Part shown: positions 13,815-23,300 of the stretch, one piece after another
How positions within the stretch are numbered: position 1 is the first letter of the stretch
Layout of the letters: each line of letters begins with the position of its first letter
Assembly: GCA_028281535.1 (NCBI GenBank)
Contig: JANQJS010000025.1
Coordinates: forward strand, 62,001-126,000
Length of the DNA stretch: 64,000 nt
Direction of reading: 5' to 3'
Origin: Sedimentisphaerales bacterium
Lineage (GTDB): Bacteria > Planctomycetota > Phycisphaerae > Sedimentisphaerales > SM23-30
Notes under the pieces: generated by a model
Seen by the model: the letters and a program-made list of their open reading frames with translations, nothing else
Told to the model about the DNA's origin: nothing
Database searches by the model: none
Program-made: the position numbers and the translations under genes

Positions 13815-14306
13815 TTAAAATTCTTCTCTTTTACACAAGCAAGATCGTGTTGGCCATTTTAAACCGCTCACAGATATTTCGATTATCTTGTTTCCAAGTT
13901 CATCAATATCAAAATCTAATAATAATGCATTTTCGATGTTTTGCGTAATGAAACCAATTACTCCTCCTGTAACCTGTTCAAACTTTACATTATAGTTGAA
14001 ATTAAAAATTGAATCTAATAAATATAAACCGCATTCACGCGTGTATTCACAGGACACATATACGGGATTTGCATTTAATTGATGTAAAGACTTTATGTAA
14101 TCATTAAATTCGTTTGTTTTTAATAATTCATAACCAATTATAAATTTATATATATTGTTATAAGGTATATCTTTGAATGCTGAAAATAGGTTTTTGTTTT
14201 CCTCTAGTGAAACAAGCTCGTCTTCCGTTATTTCTTTATTACATAGCGTGCTAATTAAAGGTAAGTATTTTTTTATAAAAAATTTATAAGTTAGTTTTTC
14301 GCTCAT
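13815..14306 (-). CDS. Hypothetical protein, very AT-rich
   Basis: A 163-residue protein I do not recognise. It has no signal peptide or membrane segment; it is mainly helical at the N-terminus and has a hydrophobic patch near VTGGVIGFITQNIENALLLDFD. Its codons are more AT-rich than those of its neighbours, which may point to recent acquisition. It converges with the DUF6714 gene, 52 bases apart. Sixteen to 29 bases before its start lies a sequence that matches half of the GbsR-type operator found at 15029-15052, so it may share that regulator. Confidence 0.6.
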   Translation of the reverse strand: MSEKLTYKFFIKKYLPLISTLCNKEITEDELVSLEENKNLFSAFKDIPYNNIYKFIIGYELLKTNEFNDYIKSLHQLNANPVYVSCEYTRECGLYLLDSIFNFNYNVKFEQVTGGVIGFITQNIENALLLDFDIDELGNKIIEISVSGLKWPTRSCLCKREEF

Positions 14307-14321
14307 TGTTAAATATTAGTT

Positions 14322-14335
14322 CTTTTCAGTATATA
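14322..14335. promoter_or_regulatory. Possible operator half-site before the 163-residue hypothetical gene
   Basis: TTTTCAGTATATA is identical to thirteen consecutive bases of the palindromic operator at 15029-15052; the other half-site is not conserved. It lies just before the gene that starts at 14306. Confidence 0.35.
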
Positions 14336-14409
14336 AAACACACTAGCTAGATTTGTTGGACAGAAATCTGACTATCCTACATATCTTCATATCTAATCTG
14401 AAGTTTTGT

Positions 14410-14925
14410 TTATGGCATCATTTTCATAAGCCATTTTAATAGGGTATTGGATTCGGAATGGGATACTTTTTGCATGATTTTGGATGCCATTTCTGTGAAG
14501 TCGATCAGGGTTTTCATTTGGTCATTAAAGGTTTTTACTTCTTTTCCCTTTAGTGATTTGGTCGTATCGTAGCAGTCGTGGAGTGCTGATAGGGCAGGGT
14601 CAATTTCACGGCGTTTACGCTGTTGTGAGACGGTTGCAAAAATTTTCCAAGGATCTTTCAATCCTTCGAACAGATCTTTGCGTTCTCCTGGGACTACTAC
14701 TTTGCTGGCGACTCCCCAATTGATTAATTCTCGCAATGACTGATTGGCATTGCCGCGGGAGATTTGTAATTCTTCCATGATTTGATCGGTTGATAGCGGT
14801 TCTTCAGATATCATCAGAAGGGCGTGAATCTGTGCCTGGGTGCGATTGATGCCCCAGTCGCTGCCTAGAGCGCCCCATTGTGCGATAAATTTTTGTCGTG
14901 CCTGTGTCAGGGGGTTGTTTAACAT
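14410..14925 (-). CDS. GbsR/MarR family transcriptional regulator
   Basis: A 171-residue winged helix-turn-helix regulator of the GbsR-like group (COG1510). The sequence FIAQWGALGSDWGINRTQAQIHALLMIS, then LSTDQIMEELQISRGNANQSLRELINWGV forms the DNA-binding domain (about residues 12-75), followed by a helical dimerisation region (about 90-165). AAAGGAG is seven bases before the ATG. It is divergent from the desaturase gene at 15098, and the space between holds two equal-length palindromes, so it very probably represses itself and the desaturase. The signal it senses is unknown. Confidence 0.88.
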   Translation of the reverse strand: MLNNPLTQARQKFIAQWGALGSDWGINRTQAQIHALLMISEEPLSTDQIMEELQISRGNANQSLRELINWGVASKVVVPGERKDLFEGLKDPWKIFATVSQQRKRREIDPALSALHDCYDTTKSLKGKEVKTFNDQMKTLIDFTEMASKIMQKVSHSESNTLLKWLMKMMP

Positions 14926-14990
14926 AACATGCTCCTTTATTAAAAGGTTATAGACCTATTATACCATGTCAGGTGTCGATGAGGGAATAA

Positions 14991-15012
14991 ATTTTCACAA
15001 AATACTGAAAAT
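14991..15012. promoter_or_regulatory. Operator 1 of the regulator-desaturase intergenic region
   Basis: An imperfect 22-bp dyad with outer arms ATTTTCA and TGAAAAT. It has exactly the same arm spacing as the perfect dyad 39 bp downstream and shares TACTGAAAAT with it. Confidence 0.65.
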
Positions 15013-15028
15013 AATATTTGATATATAA

Positions 15029-15052
15029 TATTTTCAGTATATACTGAAAATA
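15029..15052. promoter_or_regulatory. Operator 2, perfect 24-bp palindrome
   Basis: TATTTTCAGTAT followed directly by its exact reverse complement. It lies 46 bases before the desaturase start and overlaps the likely promoter (a TATAAT occurs at 15024-15029). A MarR-fold dimer commonly binds a dyad of this size. Confidence 0.8.
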
Positions 15053-15097
15053 AAGATAGTTTGTTATTTGATACATTCATAGAAGAAGGAGCTCGTC

Positions 15098-15898
15098 ATG
15101 GCAACAATACCATTTGATACACATCGTTTATTTCAGCAGGTTCCCTGGAAGGACTTGGTACGATTGACACGTTTTGAAACGTTACGGGAAGTGTTTTTGT
15201 CCTTGCCATGGTTTGCCGGTTCTTTGGTGTTTGCTTATCTGGGCTGGTATCTTTTCGCTTTATTATGTTCATTTGTGTTTTTTTTAACAGGCTTGCGGCA
15301 AGTTCATAATGCGTATCACTATACACTCGGATTGAGTAAGCCAGATACTGAATGGTTTTTATTTGTGATGAGCCAATTGATGCTTGGGTCGATGCATGCG
15401 GTAAAATACAATCATCTCGAGCATCATAAACATTGTCTGACAGAGAATGATGTTGAAGGTAAATGCGGTCGTATGAACCTGCTGCAAGTACTTTTGTTTG
15501 GTCCATTTTTTCCGATTGAACAACATGTAAATGCATTACGCCATGCGAAAGGGCGTCAGTATCGATGGATTGTATTTGAAATCTTATTGAATGCCGTCGT
15601 GTTAGTGTGGGTTTTCGGCTATAGCGAGATATTTTGGCTGCAGTATCATTACTTAGCTATGCTGGTCGGGCATTGCTTAACCGCTCTTTTTGCCGTTTGG
15701 ACGGTGCATCATGATACACCAGATAGTCATAATTTCGGTCGTACACAACGTGGTAAATGGCAAAATATATTAACGTTTAATATGTTCTTACATGCCGAAC
15801 ATCATTTGTTTCCTGGTGTCCCAACATGTCACTTAGATGAATTGGCCGGTCGTATAGATAAAGTGACACCTGAGATAAAGTCGCAAAATGTTTTGTAG
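15098..15898 (+). CDS. Membrane fatty acid desaturase family protein
   Basis: A 266-residue integral membrane di-iron enzyme. Three histidine boxes are visible: HNAYH (residues 70-74), HLEHH (106-110) and HAEHH (232-236), with hydrophobic segments near 36-65 and 155-200. The family introduces double bonds or hydroxyl groups into acyl chains or carotenoids; the substrate is not clear here. AAGGAG stands before the ATG. The two dyads upstream and the divergent GbsR-type gene suggest regulation of membrane lipid modification. Confidence 0.85.
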   Translation: MATIPFDTHRLFQQVPWKDLVRLTRFETLREVFLSLPWFAGSLVFAYLGWYLFALLCSFVFFLTGLRQVHNAYHYTLGLSKPDTEWFLFVMSQLMLGSMHAVKYNHLEHHKHCLTENDVEGKCGRMNLLQVLLFGPFFPIEQHVNALRHAKGRQYRWIVFEILLNAVVLVWVFGYSEIFWLQYHYLAMLVGHCLTALFAVWTVHHDTPDSHNFGRTQRGKWQNILTFNMFLHAEHHLFPGVPTCHLDELAGRIDKVTPEIKSQNVL

Positions 15899-15975
15899 GT
15901 TATTTGTAGGGAATAGGTTTCTTTAAGTACACATTTGATGGGATAATTGCAGGTCAGTCAGTGTGTTACCCGTAA

Positions 15976-16001
15976 TAAAGGTGGGCAGGAATCTGCCCAC
16001 C
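15976..16001. repeat. REP-like GC hairpin
   Basis: AAGGTGGGCAG and its perfect reverse complement CTGCCCACCTT flank a GAAT loop. No T-run follows, so it is not a standard terminator, though it may protect the desaturase 3' end. Its GGTGGGC/GCCCACC core resembles a widely dispersed bacterial hairpin repeat; a related copy lies at 62749-62774. Confidence 0.65.
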
Positions 16002-16159
16002 TTACATTAATGCAATTTATCTTTTATCTCATTGGAGAAGGGAGTCATTAATGGCGCAGGCTATAATATTCTTGTTAGATGTATAGAACTGGCGTATAAG
16101 TGATTGCTAAGTAAGTTTAGTGTTTCATGATGTTGTCGATTAGAAGAGAAAAGGATTTT

Positions 16160-16645
16160 ATGAATAATCAAAGTCATCAATATGGTCAGGGGCATGACTC
16201 ATTACCTGATATTGGATGTGATCGCCCTGATATCGTATTGGAAATACCAGAGCGTGAGCATGAAGAACGTTTGTTTTTGACTGAAGACTTATGTGTGGTG
16301 GATGAAGAACATTTTTTTGTTCGTGGCGTGATTAAGATTCCTATCCATGATCTTGAGCGTGATCTAGGCATTGGTGTTTGGGTGTCACATAGCGAAGAAA
16401 ATTATATGACTTATATCAAAAATCCAGATTCATCTGAGATAGGTCCCTTTTTTGGGTGGCTCTCGAATGAGTTGTCCTGCTATGAAGAAAAGACCTATTG
16501 TTTAAAAACCATGGCACATTATCTGGGAAACAATATGCGGCCGGAAATCGATCTTGAACCGACAGATCATCCACTCTCACTCGATCAAAAAAATGGCATT
16601 AGCTTGCAGCGAGCCTGGGATCTGGTGCATCATTATATAAAATAG
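16160..16645 (+). CDS. DUF2199 family protein
   Basis: A soluble 161-residue protein. The core LCVVDEEHFFVRGVIKIPIHDLERDLGIGVWVSHSEENY matches the DUF2199 family, whose function is not established. Start chosen at 16160 because AAGGA stands just upstream; a GTG/ATG reading further upstream at 16127 lacks such a site. Family members usually begin with a CxxC-like zinc motif; here the equivalent region (QYGQGHDSLPDIGC) has lost most cysteines. The next gene follows 18 bases later, so the two are probably one operon. Confidence 0.75.
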   Translation: MNNQSHQYGQGHDSLPDIGCDRPDIVLEIPEREHEERLFLTEDLCVVDEEHFFVRGVIKIPIHDLERDLGIGVWVSHSEENYMTYIKNPDSSEIGPFFGWLSNELSCYEEKTYCLKTMAHYLGNNMRPEIDLEPTDHPLSLDQKNGISLQRAWDLVHHYIK

Positions 16646-16663
16646 AGAATAGGAGGTGTTTCG

Positions 16664-17050
16664 ATGGGGGAAGTTAATTTAGAAATAGAAAGGGAATTAT
16701 TTAGACAATTCATTGCTTCAAATCGTATCGATCGTTATTTGTGGCATTTAGAAAATGAAAAAAGACGAGATAGAATCTTTGGCGACTTGCGGGACACCTC
16801 TTATTTTAATCAAAAGAAGATTACTGAGGTTGAATCAGAGAAGGAAATATTTGAGTTTTTAAGAGATAGAAACATTGACAAAGAGATTTATTTAATATGC
16901 AGTGAAGAAGAGATTGATGGCAGTTTAGTTCATTTATCAGAATTGGATGATCAGCGGTATTGGTCTGCTGAAGAAATATTAGGGTATTCTCGAGATCAAA
17001 AGGTAGGGTTCTTTAAAAACCATGAGTGGTGGTTTTATATCTTGAAGTGA
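16664..17050 (+). CDS. Hypothetical protein downstream of the DUF2199 gene
   Basis: A 128-residue, highly charged soluble protein that I do not recognise. It is Glu/Asp/Arg-rich with an aromatic C-terminus ending KNHEWWFYILK. AGGAGGTG gives a strong ribosome site, and the 18-base gap suggests co-transcription with the DUF2199 gene. A strong hairpin follows 117 bases after the stop. Confidence 0.65.
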   Translation: MGEVNLEIERELFRQFIASNRIDRYLWHLENEKRRDRIFGDLRDTSYFNQKKITEVESEKEIFEFLRDRNIDKEIYLICSEEEIDGSLVHLSELDDQRYWSAEEILGYSRDQKVGFFKNHEWWFYILK

Positions 17051-17166
17051 ATTCAGGGTGTTTACGTATAAGGGAACGGGAAAAGTTCAATTCTTTATTG
17101 AAATTTAATATATTATATTACGCAGTTAAAAAATTCTCTGCATTTGATTGTGACTTTATTTAAATA

Positions 17167-17198
17167 TAAGCGGTTGGCCTGATTATGCCAACCGCTTA
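17167..17198. terminator. Strong terminator hairpin
   Basis: TAAGCGGTTGGC and its perfect reverse complement surround an eight-base loop, with a T-rich stretch following on the plus strand. It lies between the converging 16664 and 17247-19658 genes. Confidence 0.75.
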
Positions 17199-17208
17199 CT
17201 TCTTTGTG

Positions 17209-17242
17209 ATTTTTTGTTTTTATTACAAACAAAACAAAAAAT
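17209..17242. terminator. A/T-rich inverted repeat at the 3' end of the GLUG/dockerin gene
   Basis: ATTTTTTGTTTT pairs perfectly with AAAACAAAAAAT across a ten-base loop, just beyond the stop at 17247. It gives U-rich transcripts in both directions. Confidence 0.5.
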
Positions 17243-17246
17243 TAAT

Positions 17247-19658
17247 TTATGGACAGGTACCTGTGTAGGTGTCATCCCAAATTGTTTCATCGGCCGAGTC
17301 GACATCAAAATCATGATCAAAGTCAGCACGATGGTCATAGCTTGCATCACCTTTGGATGTATCCATCGCATCATCCAAAATGGTTTTGTCGTCACAATCC
17401 ACATCGTCATCTCCGTCGGCGTCACCTGTTGCATGCGGTAATGCCGTCCAGGATGTTGCCCAACTGCTTTGCACTAGAATTAAGCGTGCCGTATTTAACC
17501 AGAGATAGACTGTTACACCGCCAGCAGGTGTTCCAGTGCCTAATGCCGTTGAATCAGACAGCGTGCCTTTTAGCGTGATAATTTTAGGTGTTGAACGAGA
17601 TGCTGTCGAGTAGGTGTAGATGTTAGGATCTGAATCGACATTATCAATTTTAAAGCTCGACCCAAATACCCAAACGGAACCATCGTCACGAATATCCACA
17701 GCAGAACCGCTGCCTGGCAGTGTGCCGCCTGAGATCATGACTTTACCTACGCCGCCGTTGTCATCAAATTCATCTGCCAGGACTGTTTTTTCAAGCGTAC
17801 CTCCGGTAATTATCATGGTACTATCATTGAAAGCCCGAGCAATATCTTTCAAGGTACCGCCGCTAATGATTGCCGTCGAATCATTACGTAGCTCAACGTC
17901 ATCATGAATGGTGCCATCAGAAATTTCAATCGAAGATCCTGAATTGGCACGAACAAAACCGACATTACCACCTTTGATATATAGCTCATTAGAACTATCG
18001 TTCAAAACGGTTGAGCCCATGATATCCGGTCCATTACCTCCGGTGTCATCAATGGTGACTTTGGCATCATTGCCAGCAGCTATATTACCAATGACATCAT
18101 CCAGGATTGTAATTTCTGTATTGGCACCTGGGCGAATCTCAAAAACGCGTGCGCTACTTTGGAAAGTTACATCCGAGGCTGTTGTTGAGGTTGTGTGGTT
18201 AATTCTTAACCAGTTGTCATTATAGGTAAAGTTGCTGACATTACCTACGTAACCATTCAAGTCGGCAAATGTAATGACATTGTTGCTGGTCAATGCACTG
18301 CTGAAGAGATTAAAATCTTTGCGGTCGATATCACCGTCACTATCCAGATCGGCATCCCAGTCTATCACCGAATCGGTCGTGCTGGTTTGATAGCGTTTAA
18401 ATGATTCAAAAAATATATCGATGTCATTTGGATCAACAAGCCAGTCATTATTCATATCACCTGTCAAGAGAACACCTATATCGACCAATACTGGATAATC
18501 GCTATCTTCATCGATCGTCCAGTAATCGTTACTGCCATTGGTCGTTTCGCCTTTAAAATCCCAGCCATCATCAGTGAAGGTTACTTTCTTTTTCATGTTC
18601 GCTGTTGTTTCACCCGTGAGGCCTGTTGTTGGTTGAGGGTTTTCGCCATGCCCATTTAATGAAGAATTGACATCTGAATCCCAAAAACAAGCGTTGGGAT
18701 CATTCGGAAGTCGCCAGCCAGTAAATCCCCCTAAACGATCATTGGTTCCAGAAACAACTCCGGTTGAATAACAATCTACAATTGTACCAAACCGATCTGC
18801 GACCAGCCCGCCAGCCCCATAGGCATCAACATGAGTTCCCACACTTGCACTGGCACGTGAATAACAGTTTGTAATGGTTCCTTTATTGACTGCTACGAGT
18901 CCCGCGGCATCGCCAAGATCTCCGCAGGCACCTCCTGGCAGCGTATTCGATAAAACGACGCTACCCGTAGAAAAGCTGAGATCGACAGTTCCGCTTTGAA
19001 TATATGCTATTAAACCACCAGCATGTGTTACAGCATCTGAAATATCCACATCGATCGCAAATGATTTTTCAACCGAAGCTGAACTATCCATACGGCCAAC
19101 TAAACCACCTGTATTTAAACAGCCACCCGTTGTCGTAGGACTGATCGTACCACACTGAATGACATCGCCGCCCACCAATTGACCCACCAATGTTCCGCTG
19201 TGGCTGGTCACGGTTTTGGCCAATGTTAATGTCGCATCTTCCAGCAAGACTTCTTTGATTGTGCCGGTTACATAGCCAAATAAACCATTATTAACGCCGG
19301 TATTGGTCGTATAAGAATAATTGGAAATGGTATATGAATCACCGTCAAATTCACCGCTAAATGCTGTTGTAGACGAACCAATGGGATTAATGGAAGTGCT
19401 AGTTAAATCAATATCGGCTGTTACAACAAAATATTTCCCCCAGTCTTCTGAATGATTACTCAATTCGACTAATTGCGTACTGTTGGAAATTTGATATGGA
19501 TCACCAGATGTTCCGGCGCCTCCAGCATACGTTCCCGTTGCCAAAGCGGGTGTTGATAATACTAATATGACATAAATGGAAAGTAGGATTTTTGAATATA
19601 CGTTTTGATTTTTTCTTAGGTTCTGATCATGTTTTGATTGCTTGGCTAAGTCATACAT
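17247..19658 (-). CDS. Secreted GLUG-motif protein with two dockerin-like EF-hand domains
   Basis: An 803-residue exported protein. The signal peptide has a long n-region and ends near STPALA (residue 40). Residues about 45-350 carry GLUG-type repeats (GLFGYVTGTIKEV, GGLVGRMDSSASV, GGLIAYIQSGTV). A dockerin-like pair follows at about 396-455, with Ca-binding loops in GDMNNDWLVDPNDIDIF and DLDSDGDIDRKDFNLF. Then come repeats of the type STAIISGGTL (about 460-690), likely a beta-helix. A second EF-hand pair forms the C-terminus (GDADGDDDVDCDDKTIL and DFDHDFDVDSADETIW). Such proteins are thought to act at the cell surface or in adhesion; the ligand is unknown. It has no close operon partner. Confidence 0.85.
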   Translation of the reverse strand: MYDLAKQSKHDQNLRKNQNVYSKILLSIYVILVLSTPALATGTYAGGAGTSGDPYQISNSTQLVELSNHSEDWGKYFVVTADIDLTSTSINPIGSSTTAFSGEFDGDSYTISNYSYTTNTGVNNGLFGYVTGTIKEVLLEDATLTLAKTVTSHSGTLVGQLVGGDVIQCGTISPTTTGGCLNTGGLVGRMDSSASVEKSFAIDVDISDAVTHAGGLIAYIQSGTVDLSFSTGSVVLSNTLPGGACGDLGDAAGLVAVNKGTITNCYSRASASVGTHVDAYGAGGLVADRFGTIVDCYSTGVVSGTNDRLGGFTGWRLPNDPNACFWDSDVNSSLNGHGENPQPTTGLTGETTANMKKKVTFTDDGWDFKGETTNGSNDYWTIDEDSDYPVLVDIGVLLTGDMNNDWLVDPNDIDIFFESFKRYQTSTTDSVIDWDADLDSDGDIDRKDFNLFSSALTSNNVITFADLNGYVGNVSNFTYNDNWLRINHTTSTTASDVTFQSSARVFEIRPGANTEITILDDVIGNIAAGNDAKVTIDDTGGNGPDIMGSTVLNDSSNELYIKGGNVGFVRANSGSSIEISDGTIHDDVELRNDSTAIISGGTLKDIARAFNDSTMIITGGTLEKTVLADEFDDNGGVGKVMISGGTLPGSGSAVDIRDDGSVWVFGSSFKIDNVDSDPNIYTYSTASRSTPKIITLKGTLSDSTALGTGTPAGGVTVYLWLNTARLILVQSSWATSWTALPHATGDADGDDDVDCDDKTILDDAMDTSKGDASYDHRADFDHDFDVDSADETIWDDTYTGTCP

Positions 19659-20351
19659 CGTCTAATACCCCTTTCGATTTGTAAAGGTCTTTAAGTTTTT
19701 TTAAGTAACATTTAAAACATATTCAATAGTATCTATGCGCGCACATTTTTCGCTATTGAGTTAAATGAATTTAGACAAGTGTTACAAAAAACGTCTATCG
19801 TGTATGCCTGTTTTCATAGATTTAGTAGTTATGACATGTTGTTTAGTCTATTTTTTTAAATCTATAAAAACCTTCTTGAACTTTCATACGTACACGAACT
19901 AAAACATGAATTGAATAGTGAGAACTCCCGCATTCCATGACTATTCCCAGCATTTTCTTACTTATTTCCCCTACGCCTAATAAAATTTTATAACAAATTT
20001 GTTCAAAGTCAAGTTAGAGAATTGTCAGGGGAATCAATCTAAGGGTTTACGGAAGTTTATTTTCACTTATTTCGTACGCAAACAATTAGGCTCGTTGATG
20101 TTATTAAAATATAAGAATTTTAAATTTAAATTTTCAAATAAATAATAAAAAGTGTTTAGGATGGAAGTTTCATTCGGTAAACAGATCGGATGATATTGTT
20201 GCAGAGATTTTCAACGTGTTTGTCCATGATTTTTCGGAGAGTATTTTTGATGTTGAGACTTTCAGTAGAGTAGGTCATGATTTCTTTAGTTATCTTAGTA
20301 TGTAAAAATTGATAAAGTATCGTAAAAAAACCAGGTGCAAACCAAACAAAA
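19659..20351. other. Long AT-rich non-coding gap
   Basis: About 690 bases with no convincing gene. A minus-strand reading frame at 20156-20407 has no ribosome site, no recognisable domain and overlaps the 3' end of the heme-protein gene, so I leave it out. The promoter of the gene starting at 19658 should be here, but I see no clear boxes or strong hairpins. Confidence 0.5.
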
Positions 20352-23300
20352 TTAATCTTTGGGGAGTGGTACTTGATAGTCACTGGCGAGATAGCTGAAC
20401 AGATCAATGATTTCCTGATCGGTTAGATTGAGTAATAGACCGTCAGGCATCATCGAATTGGGGAAGGTATCGATTTTTTCGATATCTTCCTGGTTGATCA
20501 CAATTTGATCATTAGGAGTTTGCAGGGTAATCGATTTTTCACTTTCTTTTTTGATCGAACCTGCCAAGATGCTCCCTGATTTAGTGCGAACCATGCATAG
20601 TTGGTAATCGTCTGGGATCAAGGCGTTCGGATAGAGGATGTTTTCAATCATATAGTTTACATCCTTGCGATCAGAACCTGTTAGTTCTGGGCCACTTACG
20701 CTACCTTCGCCAAAGAGCTTATGACAGGCAAAACAGCGAGCATTATAAAGCACTCGGCCATTAGATCTATCTGCATTTTCTAAAGCATCTTCAGTAAGTA
20801 GGTTTTCATATTTTTCCTGGAGATGTTTTTTGGCCGAGGCTTTGGGACGAATAGAGCCCCAATTTTTCTTTAAGAGTCTGTTGATCTCTTTGTCATAGAA
20901 TTTTTGTATTTTCTGCACGTTAAATGTATCAAGATCTCTTGGGCTGATTTTTCCAGCATCGACCTGTTGAAGTAACGCTAATGCATATGTTTTTCTTGTG
21001 GCTAGCGTATTGATGGCATCTTGTTTTTGTAGAGAATCAAACGTTTCATATTTATCAAGAATCGCTTTTGCCGTGCTGTCGTCGTCATAACTCGCCAGGC
21101 CTCTAAGTGCCAGGCCACATAAATCCTGATCTGTCAAAAAGCCATGAAGTATTGGTGAAAGATTTTTTGTTTTATTATCGATAAGAGAGCTTAGAGCTTT
21201 TTGGCGAAAGTCTAATGCAATTGTGTGGTCTTCAGCAATTGTTGTAAGGCGTTCAATCGTGTTGAGATCACCAAAACCTCTGGCCACTTGCAGGGCGGCT
21301 AATTGAATTTCCAAATTATTAGACTTTAAACAATTATTATAAACACTATTCCAGGATTGAGGCGGGCGAGGTTTTTGGTAGTCGGCTAGAGCAATCTGCA
21401 AACCATGTAATATGTCCAATTGAACAGTCTCTTTTTTTGTTTCTGATAATAAGCGAATGAGAGGTTCCAATGTTGTTTCGAATGTGTTTGAAGATAATTC
21501 GCTGGCAAAGCGACGCGTTATGAATTGTCGAATGGTTGAAGATGTTGATTGCGACAGAAGATATAAGCTTTTGTTTGCATCCGTTTTGATCAGCGGCTCG
21601 ATGGCATACCAGCACATCATTGTCAAGTTGTGATCATCTTCAAGAAACGAATTCGCAGCTAGATTCTCTGCAATGGGCCAGTATTGATTTGGTTGATATC
21701 TTTGGAGCCCTGAAGCAATATGGAGGCATACCAAAGCAGAAGTGTCTTCTTTAGCGTGTTTTGCTAATTTATCAAGCGTTTCTTTCGAAGCGAAAATCTC
21801 TTCTGTAAGATAACGCACAGCCCAGCATCGGATATGTTCATTCGAGTGATCGAGTTGTTGCAATAAAAAGGATTCTGTCAAGCCATCTACGGCATAAAGT
21901 GCCCACATGAACCGGAGTTTGCGTGTGATGTCAGTTTGCTTTTTATAATGATCCAGAAGAGTTTTCCTGGTTGAATCTAAATTCGTTCTGGCAGAGGATC
22001 GTTCTTGAAGGATTCTTCGTGCATGTCGAACATAAAAATCATTTTTATGAAACATCATGTCAATTAATTGCTGATTAGATAATTTTGCTAAGTTGAAAGG
22101 CTCTAGAGGCTTTGACTTGCCATACGTGATTTTATAAATTCGTCCCGTTGATCGACTAATCTCATCAAAATCATGACATTCACCTGTGTCGTGCCAATCG
22201 GTAATAATGAGGCCACCATCAGGTCCCGTTGTCATTGCTGAAGGGCGGAACCAATTGTGATTCGTGAGTAAAAAGTCAGGTGCATGCGAACCGATATAGC
22301 CGGATTTATGACGCCTTAATGTATCGCGATTCATTCGATTGCCATGAATGTTCAGGACGAAGAAATCGCCTCGATATTTATCTGGAAAATTATCTCCTAA
22401 GTAAACAACAGCACCGGAATGTGAGTGTCCACCGCCAGCGGTAGAGTGTACGCCTTGGGCACCGCGAGAGGACATCCAATCCCCACCACCCCAATGAATA
22501 TGGTCTGCGGCGGTTTGCATTAAGTCGTACGTATAAGGATTGTTGTCTTCTCCCCATTGTCGTTTGTATCGTCCACCAGGAATTAAGTGCCAGAGGTGCT
22601 CTATGACGTTATTCGCCATGAAGGCTTGTCCATGATCATCAAAATCAATCGCCCAGGGATTGACAGTGCCATGAGCCACATCTTCTAGAATATGTTTGGT
22701 TGGGTGATATCGCCAGATGCCAGCGTTCATTTTCATGCGTTGATCTTTGGGGGTTCCAGGTTTACCGGCATATGATGTTCCCATGACGCCATGCCGTCCC
22801 CAAAGCCAGCCGTCTGGAGACCAGGTTAAGCCGTTGGCACAATTGTGCATGGAATCTTCTTCATTGAAACCATCTAAGAGAATTTGAGCAGGGCCGTCTG
22901 GTTTATCATCTTGATCACGGTCGGGTATGAAAATCAAATGAGGCAAGGAGATCAGCCATACACCGCCAAAGCCAAGTTCGATACTGGTTAAGTTGCAGCC
23001 ATTTTCCAGAAAGACTTTCTTTGTATCAAACTGACCGTCATTATCCTTATCCTCATAAATCGAAACGCGATCCACATCTTTTGCTTTATGCCAATAGGGA
23101 TATGAAAAATTTTCGATGACCCATAGGCGACCACGATCATCAAACGTCATGGCGATCGGCTGTAGTATGTCCGGTTCATGGGCAAATAATGAAATCTCGA
23201 ATCCCTCAGGCAAAGTCATTTTGTTAAGTGACTCTTTTGCAGAGAGTGAATACTTATCCTTAGATTCAGTATCATTTAAGCCGGGAGGAATTTGTCCAAA

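Noticed and set aside
15976-16001. A rho-independent terminator after the desaturase gene
   Set aside because: The stem is strong but no T-run follows, so it fits a REP-like repeat better.
13202-17050. A toxin-antitoxin or phage-defence system among the small genes
   Set aside because: No nuclease, ATPase or known toxin motif; the DUF families have no proven role.
20156-20407. An 83-codon minus-strand frame between exported-protein genes
   Set aside because: No ribosome site, no family features and overlap with the 3' end of the heme-protein gene.
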